From the NCBI GenBank assembly GCA_947074135.1, contig CAMTOL010000024.1, positions 1 through 15,837 on the forward strand: a stretch of DNA of 15,837 nt, in the 5' to 3' direction. The notes below the pieces were generated by a model that was given only the letters and a program-made list of their open reading frames with translations, had not been told where the DNA came from and did not search any database. Below are positions 1 to 6,436 of the stretch, in pieces. The DNA comes from an uncultured Rikenellaceae bacterium. GTDB taxonomy: Bacteria > Bacteroidota > Bacteroidia > Bacteroidales > Rikenellaceae. The translations under genes were made by a program, and so were the position numbers. Numbering within the stretch: the first letter of the stretch is position 1; each line of letters begins with the position of its first letter.

Positions 1-57
1 ATTCAATTCATTCCTGCCTTGTTTGCCCTCAATGCAGGGGTTATCATCGCATTGTAG
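1..57 (+). CDS. 3' end of an unidentified, probably membrane, protein (partial)
   Basis: Frame 1 is open from the first base to a TAG at 55-57 and encodes 18 residues ending in the hydrophobic run NAGVIIAL. The composition resembles the last part of a transmembrane helix, and a strong plus-strand terminator follows 11 bases later, as expected after a real gene end. The fragment is too short to identify. It is inferred to be coding only from the open frame, the hydrophobicity and the terminator. Confidence 0.4.
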   Translation: MQFIPALFALNAGVIIAL

Positions 58-68
58 ATTAAAACAAC

Positions 69-111
69 AAAAAGCAGAATTCGCTATTATAGTGGATTCT
101 GCTTTTTTTTT
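69..111 (+). terminator. Rho-independent terminator after the leftmost gene
   Basis: A 12-bp perfect stem (69-80 with 96-107) continues inward through six further pairs, two of them G.U, to a TTA loop at 87-89. The right arm runs into nine T (103-111). Read on the minus strand it also ends in five T, so it may serve folK from the other side as well. Confidence 0.85.
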
Positions 112-189
112 GTGATGATTTAAAGGAACGTTAAAGAATAATGTTTCGAGAATCAAGGTAGCTACCTAATAAATCACAAATAGCGAGGA

Positions 190-621
190 TTATAATGGAG
201 GTAGCTGAGCAAGTAATAGTAGTACAAAATCACGATTATTGATTTCTGGGTGAGGAAGTGTCAGTCTATCACTGCTGACAATGGTGCCCTCTATGGTTGT
301 GTCGCCGTCGCTGTGGTAATATAGTAAATCAATATCAATGGGTCTATCTTCGTAAACCTCCCCTTTTCGAGGAACTCGCCCCATCTCACGCTCAATCTGT
401 TGCGTGATGTCCAGAATCTCTAATGGTTGTAGGTTGGTGCTAACAACTAAAATCTGGTTTAAATAGCTGTTCGACGAGTCGTACCCCCAAGGCTCTGTTT
501 CGAGCTCTAAGCTTTGCAATACAATATCTCCAACACGAACGGCAATCTGCTCTCGTGCCGAGGCTAGTAGCTTTTTTCTATCGCCGAGGTTACTCCCCAG
601 CAGCAATCGAACGTTTGGCAC
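190..621 (-). CDS. folK: 2-amino-4-hydroxy-6-hydroxymethyldihydropteridine pyrophosphokinase (HPPK)
   Basis: HPPK transfers pyrophosphate from ATP to 6-hydroxymethyl-7,8-dihydropterin in cytosolic folate synthesis. Family landmarks are in order: GSNLGDR at residues 9-15, the ETEPWG segment near 41-46, RPIDIDLLY at 93-101 with the two metal-binding aspartates D96 and D98, and LPHPEINNRDFVL at 122-134. The 143-residue length is slightly short for the family but nothing essential is missing. The start is GTG: an in-frame TAG lies two codons upstream, and the next candidate (TTG) would cut into the first beta strand. The first 32 bases lie inside the end of holB, so translation is probably coupled to it. 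No Shine-Dalgarno is visible. Confidence 0.93.
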   Translation of the reverse strand: MPNVRLLLGSNLGDRKKLLASAREQIAVRVGDIVLQSLELETEPWGYDSSNSYLNQILVVSTNLQPLEILDITQQIEREMGRVPRKGEVYEDRPIDIDLLYYHSDGDTTIEGTIVSSDRLTLPHPEINNRDFVLLLLAQLPPL

Positions 622-1681
622 TGACTAAAATTTTGCTTACCATTAAGGCAAAGTGAGTAAACATAATACGTGGGTTTGCGTTTTGACGAACTTGACGACC
701 AACGAGTTCGAACTCCACAATTAGCGGTTCGATGGTTAGGTGGTTGACAAAAGGCGAAAAGTTCGATACAAATTTCTTGAGATTTTCCTTGCCGGAACTA
801 CCCTCAACAACTCCGAGCGACGGTGTGCCAATACCTTTTAGGTAGCACTCCCTGAGCATCGAAATTGAGTAATCGACAAAGGCTTTATGCCCCTCGCGTC
901 CGAGTGGAGCAATATCTTCGACCCATTCGAAGAGTTCGAGATATTTGGCGGTGTAGGCTCGTCGCATAAGAGTTGAGAAGAGTTCGAAAAACTCCTCGCT
1001 ACGAATCGAGTCAATAAATCCGTTGCCGCTAAGCGGCGGTAGTGCGATGCTCTGAACCCTTGAGCGAATAGTGCCGATAATAGTGTCGGGCTGTTCGCTC
1101 ACAAAGAGGAAAATAGTTTTAGTAGGAGGTTCCTCGATAAGTTTGAGCAGTGTGTTTGCCGCTGCGTCGTTCATACGTTCGGGTAGGTATATAATTGCAA
1201 TTTTATAGCCACCTTCGTAACTTTTGAAACTCATTTTGCGGAGCAGTTCGTTGGCCTCTTCTTTGCTTATTTTGCCCTGTTGATTTTCGATATCGAGCCT
1301 TGCGTACCACTCATTTTCGGTAAACACTCCGCCATTGTCTAGTATAAATTCTCGCCAAATGTGCAAAAAATGGTCTGAGATTGGTTTGTCGTCCGATTTC
1401 CCAGTAGAACGAGCAAGTTTTGAGCGGTTTACGGGGTAGATAAAGTGTAGGTCGGGGTGTTCGAGTTTAGCTGTACGATAGCACGAAGGGCACTGTTCGC
1501 AAGCATCTCCATTTGCGGGATTGTGGCACAGTAAATATCGTGCATAGGCAATCGCCATTGGCAGAACAAGTGAGTTGCTGTCGCCACAAAAAAGTTGGGC
1601 GTGCGGAACTCTACCTCGGCGGACTCCCTCTATAAGTCTATTTTTTATGTTACTATGAGCAGTAATTGATGAAAAATTCAT
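590..1681 (-). CDS. holB: DNA polymerase III, delta prime subunit (clamp loader)
   Basis: The delta prime subunit is the stator of the clamp loader that places the sliding clamp on primed DNA. The 363-residue protein shows an AAA+ fold with a degenerate Walker A region (CGDSNSLVLPMA, residues 32-43, no GKT), a four-cysteine zinc module (C52, C61, C64, C67), and the highly typical NTLLKLIEEPP at 176-186. The SRC sensor motif reads SRV at 207-209, so the arginine finger is kept but the cysteine is not. A degenerate Walker A together with a zinc module points to delta prime rather than gamma/tau. It is the first gene of a two-gene unit with folK and diverges from asnS. Confidence 0.92.
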   Translation of the reverse strand: MNFSSITAHSNIKNRLIEGVRRGRVPHAQLFCGDSNSLVLPMAIAYARYLLCHNPANGDACEQCPSCYRTAKLEHPDLHFIYPVNRSKLARSTGKSDDKPISDHFLHIWREFILDNGGVFTENEWYARLDIENQQGKISKEEANELLRKMSFKSYEGGYKIAIIYLPERMNDAAANTLLKLIEEPPTKTIFLFVSEQPDTIIGTIRSRVQSIALPPLSGNGFIDSIRSEEFFELFSTLMRRAYTAKYLELFEWVEDIAPLGREGHKAFVDYSISMLRECYLKGIGTPSLGVVEGSSGKENLKKFVSNFSPFVNHLTIEPLIVEFELVGRQVRQNANPRIMFTHFALMVSKILVSAKRSIAAGE

Positions 1682-1688
1682 ACCTTTG
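1681..1688 (+). promoter_or_regulatory. Candidate Bacteroidota -7 box for asnS
   Basis: TACCTTTG matches TAnnTTTG exactly and lies in the divergent spacer 112 bases before the asnS ATG. No well-spaced -33 TTTG is visible upstream, so this is tentative. The putative leader contains a small inverted repeat (TGATGA at 1712-1717 with TCATCA at 1730-1735) but nothing that resembles a T-box. Confidence 0.3.
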
Positions 1689-1778
1689 TTGTTTGCAGTA
1701 GTTTGTTATGTTGATGAGGGCTTATTTTGTCATCATTTGAGTAACCAACTACAGCTAAAATTGAAAATTAACAAAATC

Positions 1779-1786
1779 CAAAGTTA
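1779..1786 (-). promoter_or_regulatory. Candidate Bacteroidota -7 box for holB-folK
   Basis: The minus strand reads TAACTTTG, an exact TAnnTTTG match, about 95 bases before the holB ATG. A TTTG occurs upstream (minus strand, 1813-1810), but the 23-base spacing is longer than the usual 19-21, and this part would lie within the start of asnS. Assigned by motif and position only. Confidence 0.35.
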
Positions 1787-1799
1787 CTAAATATTTGTT

Positions 1800-3197
1800 A
1801 TGGAAACCACAAAAAGAGAAAAAATTGTAAAACTACTAGCTTCGACTGATGTTGAGCGTGAAGTAGTAGTAAAGGGTTGGGTAAGAACTAAACGTAGTGG
1901 CAAAAGTGTATCTTTTATCGCTCTCAATGACGGTTCGACTATAAATAACATTCAAGTTGTAATCGAGAGTGATAATTTCGACGAGGAGATGCTCAAAAAT
2001 ATCACTACTGGTGCTTGTGTTAAGGTAGTAGGTAAGTTGGTGCAGTCGCAAGGAGCAGGTCAAGGTGTTGAGGTTCAAGCTACTGCAATTGAGCTTTACG
2101 GAACAGCCGATGCTGAAACTTATCCTCTGCAAAAGAAGGGTCACACACTAGAGTTTTTGCGCGAGATTGCCCACCTGCGTCCTCGAACTAATACTTTTGG
2201 TGCGGTTTTCCGTGTTCGTCACGCAATGGCTTATGCTATCCATAAATTTTTCAATGATAGAGGTTTCTACTACTGGCACTCGCCAATCGTAACAGCTAGT
2301 GACTGCGAGGGTGCAGGTGCAATGTTCCAAGTGACAACGCTCCCTGTTGGTGGCGCTCCACTTAACGAGGAGGGTGCAGTGGACTACTCCCAAGACTTTT
2401 TTGGTCGTCCAACAAACCTAACAGTTTCGGGACAGCTCGAAGGCGAACTTGGTGCAATGGCATTGGGCGAAATTTATACATTTGGACCTACATTTAGAGC
2501 CGAAAATTCGAACACTCCACGCCACTTGGCAGAGTTCTGGATGATTGAACCCGAGATGGCGTTCTACGAGATTGCCGATAATATGGATTTGGCAGAGGAT
2601 ATGCTAAAATACCTTATCACTTATGCTCTTGAAAATTGCGCAGATGATTTGGCTTTCCTCGAAAAGATGTATGACAAAGAGCTTACAAGCCGTTTGAAAG
2701 GTGTAGTTGCAGGAAACTTCGAACGTCTTACATATACCGAGGCGGTTGAGATACTTGAGAAAAGCGGTCAAAAATTTGAGTTCCCAGTTGGTTGGGGCAA
2801 CGACCTTCAGAGTGAACACGAACGCTACTTGGTTGAGCAACACTTTGGTCGCCCTGTCATTTTGACAGACTACCCTAAGGAGATTAAATCGTTCTATATG
2901 AAGCTCAATGAAGATGGAAAGACAGTTCGTGGTATGGACGTATTGTTCCCGAAAATTGGTGAGATAATTGGTGGTTCGGAGCGTGAAAGTGACCTCGATA
3001 AACTACTTGCAAGAATGGACGAGATTGGTGTTCCACAACGCGAGATGCAGTGGTATTTGGATACTCGTCGCTTTGGTACAGCTCCTCACAGTGGTTTTGG
3101 ACTAGGTTTCGAACGTTTGATACTCTTTGTAACTGGTATGACCAACATTCGTGACGTAATTCCATTCCCTCGCACTCCGGGTAGCGCAAACTTTTAA
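1800..3197 (+). CDS. asnS: Asparaginyl-tRNA synthetase
   Basis: This class IIb synthetase charges tRNA-Asn with asparagine in the cytosol. The 465-residue protein has an N-terminal OB-fold anticodon-binding domain (about residues 18-105, containing VKGWVRTKR) followed by the class II catalytic core. Motif 2 is at 228-239 ([12 protein letters not shown]), continuing into [11 protein letters not shown]. Motif 3 is at 432-439 (GFGLGFER), followed by the [12 protein letters not shown] ending. The [11 protein letters not shown] segment and the RTPG C-terminus separate AsnRS from the related AspRS. Length is normal. The ATG is preceded by an AT-rich stretch without a Shine-Dalgarno. The 36-base gap to the next gene suggests co-transcription with it. 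Confidence 0.97.
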   Translation: METTKREKIVKLLASTDVEREVVVKGWVRTKRSGKSVSFIALNDGSTINNIQVVIESDNFDEEMLKNITTGACVKVVGKLVQSQGAGQGVEVQATAIELYGTADAETYPLQKKGHTLEFLREIAHLRPRTNTFGAVFRVRHAMAYAIHKFFNDRGFYYWHSPIVTASDCEGAGAMFQVTTLPVGGAPLNEEGAVDYSQDFFGRPTNLTVSGQLEGELGAMALGEIYTFGPTFRAENSNTPRHLAEFWMIEPEMAFYEIADNMDLAEDMLKYLITYALENCADDLAFLEKMYDKELTSRLKGVVAGNFERLTYTEAVEILEKSGQKFEFPVGWGNDLQSEHERYLVEQHFGRPVILTDYPKEIKSFYMKLNEDGKTVRGMDVLFPKIGEIIGGSERESDLDKLLARMDEIGVPQREMQWYLDTRRFGTAPHSGFGLGFERLILFVTGMTNIRDVIPFPRTPGSANF

Positions 3198-3233
3198 ACT
3201 ATGAACTCTATAATTGAGTTATGATTGTAGTAA

Positions 3234-3560
3234 ATGATTAGTCGAAAAGATTATATACTTCGTCAAATTGATTTGCTCGGTATTCTGCTTCAAACTCTGC
3301 TAACGTTAAAACGTGCAAGTAGGATAGAGGAGATGAAGCCGCAGATTATAGCTTCGTTTGAGGAGGTAGGTCTAAATCTCGAAACTATGGAGCAGGATGT
3401 GGAGTCTGGTTGTGTTGATAGTCGTGTTTTGATTGGTGTAATGCAGACTTTGCGTATGTATCTGTCTGTAAATGAGGATTTTGAATTTCGACGTCTGGAG
3501 CAAACTATTATTCAGTATTTAGAGAGTCGAGGTGACAGGACCTATATTTTTCCTTTGTAG
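3234..3560 (+). CDS. Small uncharacterised protein between asnS and rpoN (108 aa)
   Basis: I do not recognise this protein with certainty. It is predicted soluble and mostly helical, with no signal peptide or membrane segment and a single cysteine (C60). The N-terminus (DYILRQIDLLGILLQTLL, residues 6-23) resembles the opening helix of DUF6483-type proteins, which also start with a DYIMRQI-like stretch; this is a resemblance by eye only. The coding call is supported by the continuous reading frame, amino-acid composition and tight fit: it begins 36 bases after asnS, and a clear terminator follows 25 bases after its stop. It is therefore probably the last gene of the asnS transcript. Confidence 0.75.
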   Translation: MISRKDYILRQIDLLGILLQTLLTLKRASRIEEMKPQIIASFEEVGLNLETMEQDVESGCVDSRVLIGVMQTLRMYLSVNEDFEFRRLEQTIIQYLESRGDRTYIFPL

Positions 3561-3585
3561 TTAGGGAGAAATATTGAATATAACT

Positions 3586-3617
3586 AGGTGTAGAGTTTTA
3601 TATTCTACACCTTTTTT
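3586..3617 (+). terminator. Rho-independent terminator ending the asnS transcript
   Basis: A 9-bp perfect stem (AGGTGTAGA, 3586-3594, with TCTACACCT, 3604-3612), a 9-base loop and a run of six T (3612-3617). It separates asnS and the 108-aa gene from rpoN. Confidence 0.88.
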
Positions 3618-3618
3618 A

Positions 3619-3626
3619 TATCTTTG
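3619..3626 (+). promoter_or_regulatory. Bacteroidota -7 box upstream of rpoN
   Basis: TATCTTTG is an exact TAnnTTTG match, starting two bases after the terminator U-tract. Any -33 contact would fall inside the terminator hairpin, where only a TTTT is present. Transcription from here would give a leader of about 125 bases before the rpoN ATG at 3758. Confidence 0.6.
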
Positions 3627-3657
3627 CACTAAGTAAAAGTTGCCACTAGAATTAATC

Positions 3658-3673
3658 TGGCACGGTATTTGAA
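3658..3673 (+). promoter_or_regulatory. Sigma-54-type -24/-12 element upstream of rpoN
   Basis: The sequence is TGGCACG, then four bases, then TTGA. The known sigma-54 consensus is TGGCACG-N4-TTGCA. The -24 half matches fully, the GG-to-G(C) distance is the required 12 bases, and the only mismatch is A for C at -12. It lies on the rpoN strand, about 100 bases before its ATG. Autoregulation by sigma-54 is the natural inference. Binding is not shown by sequence alone. Confidence 0.5.
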
Positions 3674-3693
3674 GGAGAGTGATAAATTCTCCT
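3673..3693. repeat. Inverted repeat in the rpoN leader
   Basis: AGGAGA (3673-3678) and TCTCCT (3688-3693) form a 6-bp stem around a 9-base loop. It starts where the -12 element ends. It could be an operator overlapping the sigma-54 start site, or a leader hairpin in the transcript from the upstream -7 box. No T-run follows, so it is not a terminator. Confidence 0.4.
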
Positions 3694-3757
3694 AAAGTAT
3701 TATACGCATTTATTGAGAAGGATTATTTTGTAAAGTTGTAAACACACTAAACTCTAT

Positions 3758-5212
3758 ATGGCTTTAACACAGACCCTTATCCAAAGTCAACTTCAGAAAC
3801 TCTCTCCACAGCAGATTCAGGGTATTAAATTGCTTGAGCTTCCTACGCTACAACTTGAACAGCGAATTGCTCGAGAGATAGAGGAAAACCCTGTACTCGA
3901 GGAGCGTGAGGTGGTTAGTAGTGACGAAGATGAAGGAGGAGGGGAAACAGAAAAACGAACTGACAACACATCGCTTGAGGAGTATATACGTTTTGAACAA
4001 AACTCATCTTCTTATAGGCTTAGAGCAAATAATCAATCGGCAGATGACGATAGTCGACCTCGCCAAATATCAGAAGGCAAATCTCTTAGCGATTTTCTGC
4101 TCGAACAACTCTCTTTTCATAACTTAACCGAGCGTCAAATGCAGATTGCTCATTTTGTAGTTGGCTCAATCGATGATGATGGTTATCTACACCGTTCAAC
4201 CGATGCAATTTCAGATGATATTGCATTCAAGCTTGCACTATCGGTTAGTGATGAGGAGGTTGAACAAGTTATTCTGATTGTTCAACAGATGGAGCCAGCA
4301 GGTATTTGTGCTCGTTCGCTTGCTGAGTGTTTGATTCTTCAGATTAAAGCGTTACGTGAGCAGGGAAATGCAGCTAGATTGGCTCAAAAGATATTGAAAA
4401 GCTACTTTGCGGAGTTCTCCAAACGTCACTATACAACAATTATGACTCGTACAGGAGCATCGGAAACCGAACTTCGCGATGCAATAGATGTTATTGTTTC
4501 GCTCAATCCTAAACCTGCAAATGGATATACCGATGACAGCTCTGTAAGTACCTCACCGGCAATTGTTCCTGACTTTTCGCTCAACTATAATGATGAACAA
4601 GACGATTTTGATATTGAACTTGGAGGTCGTCCGTTGCCTGAACTTAGGGTAAATCGTGATTATCTAAAAATGGCAGAACAGGCGCTTGCTTCTACTCGTC
4701 GCAGTAGTAGCGATAAAGAGGCGTTAGAGTTTGTTAAGAGTAAGATTGAGTCGGCAAAATGGTTTATTGCAGCAATCAAACAGCGTCAACAGACTCTGAT
4801 GACAACAATGAAGGCTATTGTTGATTTTCAACGAGATTATTTTATTGACGGTGACCAATCGGTGCTTCGACCAATGATTCTTCGTGATATAGCTGAAAAA
4901 ACGGGATTCGATATTTCGACTATATCGAGAGTTGTTAATAGTAAGTATGTGCAGACACATTTTGGAACTTTTCAACTTAAATATTTCTTCTCTGAGGGGT
5001 TAGCAACCGAGAGTGGCGAGGAGGTTTCGACACGAGAGATTAAACGCATAATAACTCAGAAAATCGAAGATGAGAGCAAACGCGATCCATTGACCGACGA
5101 GGCGTTGATGATGATGCTTCACGATAAAGGCTTTAAAATTGCGCGACGCACTGTGGCCAAGTATCGCGAAATGATGAATATTCCTGTGGCTCGACTTCGT
5201 AGGGAACTGTAA
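3758..5212 (+). CDS. rpoN: RNA polymerase sigma-54 factor
   Basis: Sigma-54 directs RNA polymerase to -24/-12 promoters and depends on AAA+ enhancer-binding activators. The 484-residue protein has the glutamine/leucine-rich region I (residues 1-50, beginning MALTQTLIQSQLQKL), which contacts activators, then an acidic region II (SSDEDEGGGETE, about 54-65). The core-binding domain follows, then a helix-turn-helix around 375-395 (TISRVVNSKYV), and the RpoN box ARRTVAKYREMM at 462-473, which reads the -24 element. All signature parts are intact. The gene follows a terminator and has its own promoter elements, including a probable sigma-54 site. The next gene starts 21 bases after its stop and is probably co-transcribed. 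No activator gene lies in the window. Confidence 0.97.
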   Translation: MALTQTLIQSQLQKLSPQQIQGIKLLELPTLQLEQRIAREIEENPVLEEREVVSSDEDEGGGETEKRTDNTSLEEYIRFEQNSSSYRLRANNQSADDDSRPRQISEGKSLSDFLLEQLSFHNLTERQMQIAHFVVGSIDDDGYLHRSTDAISDDIAFKLALSVSDEEVEQVILIVQQMEPAGICARSLAECLILQIKALREQGNAARLAQKILKSYFAEFSKRHYTTIMTRTGASETELRDAIDVIVSLNPKPANGYTDDSSVSTSPAIVPDFSLNYNDEQDDFDIELGGRPLPELRVNRDYLKMAEQALASTRRSSSDKEALEFVKSKIESAKWFIAAIKQRQQTLMTTMKAIVDFQRDYFIDGDQSVLRPMILRDIAEKTGFDISTISRVVNSKYVQTHFGTFQLKYFFSEGLATESGEEVSTREIKRIITQKIEDESKRDPLTDEALMMMLHDKGFKIARRTVAKYREMMNIPVARLRREL

Positions 5213-5233
5213 AATGATAAAATATTTATTTAT

Positions 5234-5692
5234 ATGAATTTAGATGTTGGGCAAAGGGCTAAGGCTGCTCGTGAGAATTTTGAGAATGGAATGACCTGTT
5301 CTCAAGCGGTTGCGGCTGCGTTTGCCGATGTAGTGGGAGTTGACGAGGGGACGATTATAAAACTTTCGCTCTCGTTTGGTGGTGGTTTGGGTCGCCAACG
5401 CGAGGTGTGTGGCTCAGTTTCTGGGGCGTCGATGATTCTAGGAGCTATGGAGTCGAATATTAATGAAGACCCAAAGAGAGAGACTTATAGTTTGGTTCAG
5501 AATTTTTGTGCGAAGTTCAAAGAGGAGAATGGTTCGATAATCTGCAGAGAACTTTTGTCGTTAGGCAAAGGCGAGAACTCGAATCCAGAGCCGTCGGAGC
5601 GCACTCAAACTTACTATAAACGTCGTCCTTGTGCCTCTTATGTTGAATCTTCTGCCTCTATCTTGGCGCAGATGATTGGCGATAGGTATTAA
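5234..5692 (+). CDS. C_GCAxxG_C_C family putative redox protein
   Basis: This small family (about 140 residues) is described as probably redox-active, with four conserved cysteines and a CGAxxG motif; its biochemical role is unknown. The 152-residue protein has C22 in a TCSQAV segment typical of the family, C59 in CGSVSG (serine where the motif has alanine), C104 in IICRELL and C133 in RPCASYV, plus an extra C92. The GGGLGRQREVCG stretch just before the motif also fits. There is no signal peptide, so it is predicted cytosolic. It sits 21 bases behind rpoN and is probably in its transcript. The convergent wbqC-like gene ends 38 bases away, and no terminator hairpin is visible between them. Confidence 0.85.
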   Translation: MNLDVGQRAKAARENFENGMTCSQAVAAAFADVVGVDEGTIIKLSLSFGGGLGRQREVCGSVSGASMILGAMESNINEDPKRETYSLVQNFCAKFKEENGSIICRELLSLGKGENSNPEPSERTQTYYKRRPCASYVESSASILAQMIGDRY

Positions 5693-5730
5693 GAGGTTAT
5701 TTCTCGCTGTTATACTTACTTAAGGTCGCA

Positions 5731-6270
5731 CTAGATTAAAAAACCATTGCAAAAAATCCAATCTAAAATAGATAGATTAGCAGCAAAGGGTTGACGATCA
5801 CCAAAAACCTGAAAATAGGGTTTGTCGTTAAATATTGGTGGTTCGACTACGCCATTGAAACTATTTGTAAAACGTAGTTCGACATTAAATTTCAATATTT
5901 TGAGCAACTCTTTTGTGATTTGATTATTAAGTTCAAATAGATACTTAGGTCTTAGTTCGAAGAGTGTTTCAATGCGCTCCGAGAAGTGATCCCAGTAGGG
6001 TGATGAGCGATAAGCCGACACAATAGTTCGCCATTGCTCTCTTTGAAAGTTGGTTGAGTAGTCAACCTCTGCCTTTGTGATAGGCACTCTAACCCCACGT
6101 CCTCCAACAAGCGGAACGGTAAGTAGTTTGACGCCGTCGGCAGTCATAATTTTAGCACGATTACGAGGCGAATGTTTTTGAAATGTTTCGTGTGCCTCTA
6201 TTATAGCTTCACCCGAAGAGAGTGCTGCAAAGTGGTTTATTGGTGCAAAATATGTAGTACTAATAATCAT
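5731..6270 (-). CDS. WbqC-like family protein
   Basis: WbqC-like proteins are named after a gene in O-antigen clusters. Their reaction is not established here, and in Bacteroidota they often occur as stand-alone genes outside polysaccharide loci. The 179-residue protein carries the family pattern: TTYFAPINHF near the N-terminus, HETFQKHSPRNRAKI at 27-41, LLTVPL at 49-54, QWRTIVSAYRSSPYWDHF at 79-96, and the C-terminal YFQVFGDRQPFAANLSILD at 152-170. Both ends align with what is expected, so it appears complete though somewhat short. A TACCTTTG box sits only 8 bases before the ATG, implying a nearly leaderless transcript. It diverges from rnr. Confidence 0.87.
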   Translation of the reverse strand: MIISTTYFAPINHFAALSSGEAIIEAHETFQKHSPRNRAKIMTADGVKLLTVPLVGGRGVRVPITKAEVDYSTNFQREQWRTIVSAYRSSPYWDHFSERIETLFELRPKYLFELNNQITKELLKILKFNVELRFTNSFNGVVEPPIFNDKPYFQVFGDRQPFAANLSILDWIFCNGFLI

Positions 6271-6277
6271 CTAACGA

Positions 6278-6285
6278 CAAAGGTA
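6278..6285 (-). promoter_or_regulatory. Bacteroidota -7 box for the wbqC-like gene
   Basis: The minus strand reads TACCTTTG, an exact TAnnTTTG match. The predicted transcription start, some six bases downstream, falls within a few bases of the ATG at 6270. No clear -33 TTTG is seen. Confidence 0.55.
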
Positions 6286-6327
6286 GAAAAAAGTGAGTGA
6301 AATAGCAGTTTTTAGCTCAATTTTTGC

Positions 6328-6335
6328 TAAATTTG
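6328..6335 (+). promoter_or_regulatory. Candidate Bacteroidota -7 box for rnr
   Basis: TAAATTTG matches TAnnTTTG exactly, in the 166-base divergent spacer, about 100 bases before the rnr ATG. No good -33 partner is visible. Confidence 0.4.
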
Positions 6336-6436
6336 AACCATAATTTATCTGTTTGGGACGTTAGTACTAAAACTGCTTTGTTAACTAGATACTCTAAAGT
6401 TCTTCAAAAACCTTCCAAACAAAAAAGCAAAAAACT

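Noticed and set aside
156..167. 12-bp palindrome AGGTAGCTACCT downstream of folK, partly repeated at 199-206.
   Set aside because: Short, with no T-run and no clear role; perfect palindromes of this size are not rare enough to call a site.
1689..1799. A T-box or other tRNA-sensing leader before asnS.
   Set aside because: No T-box sequence, specifier stem or terminator could be found; only a 6-bp inverted repeat is present.
1836..2144. Antisense open frames over asnS, and similar ones over rpoN, rnr and the CoA-transferase.
   Set aside because: Their translations lack any family features and they mirror strongly conserved genes on the other strand.
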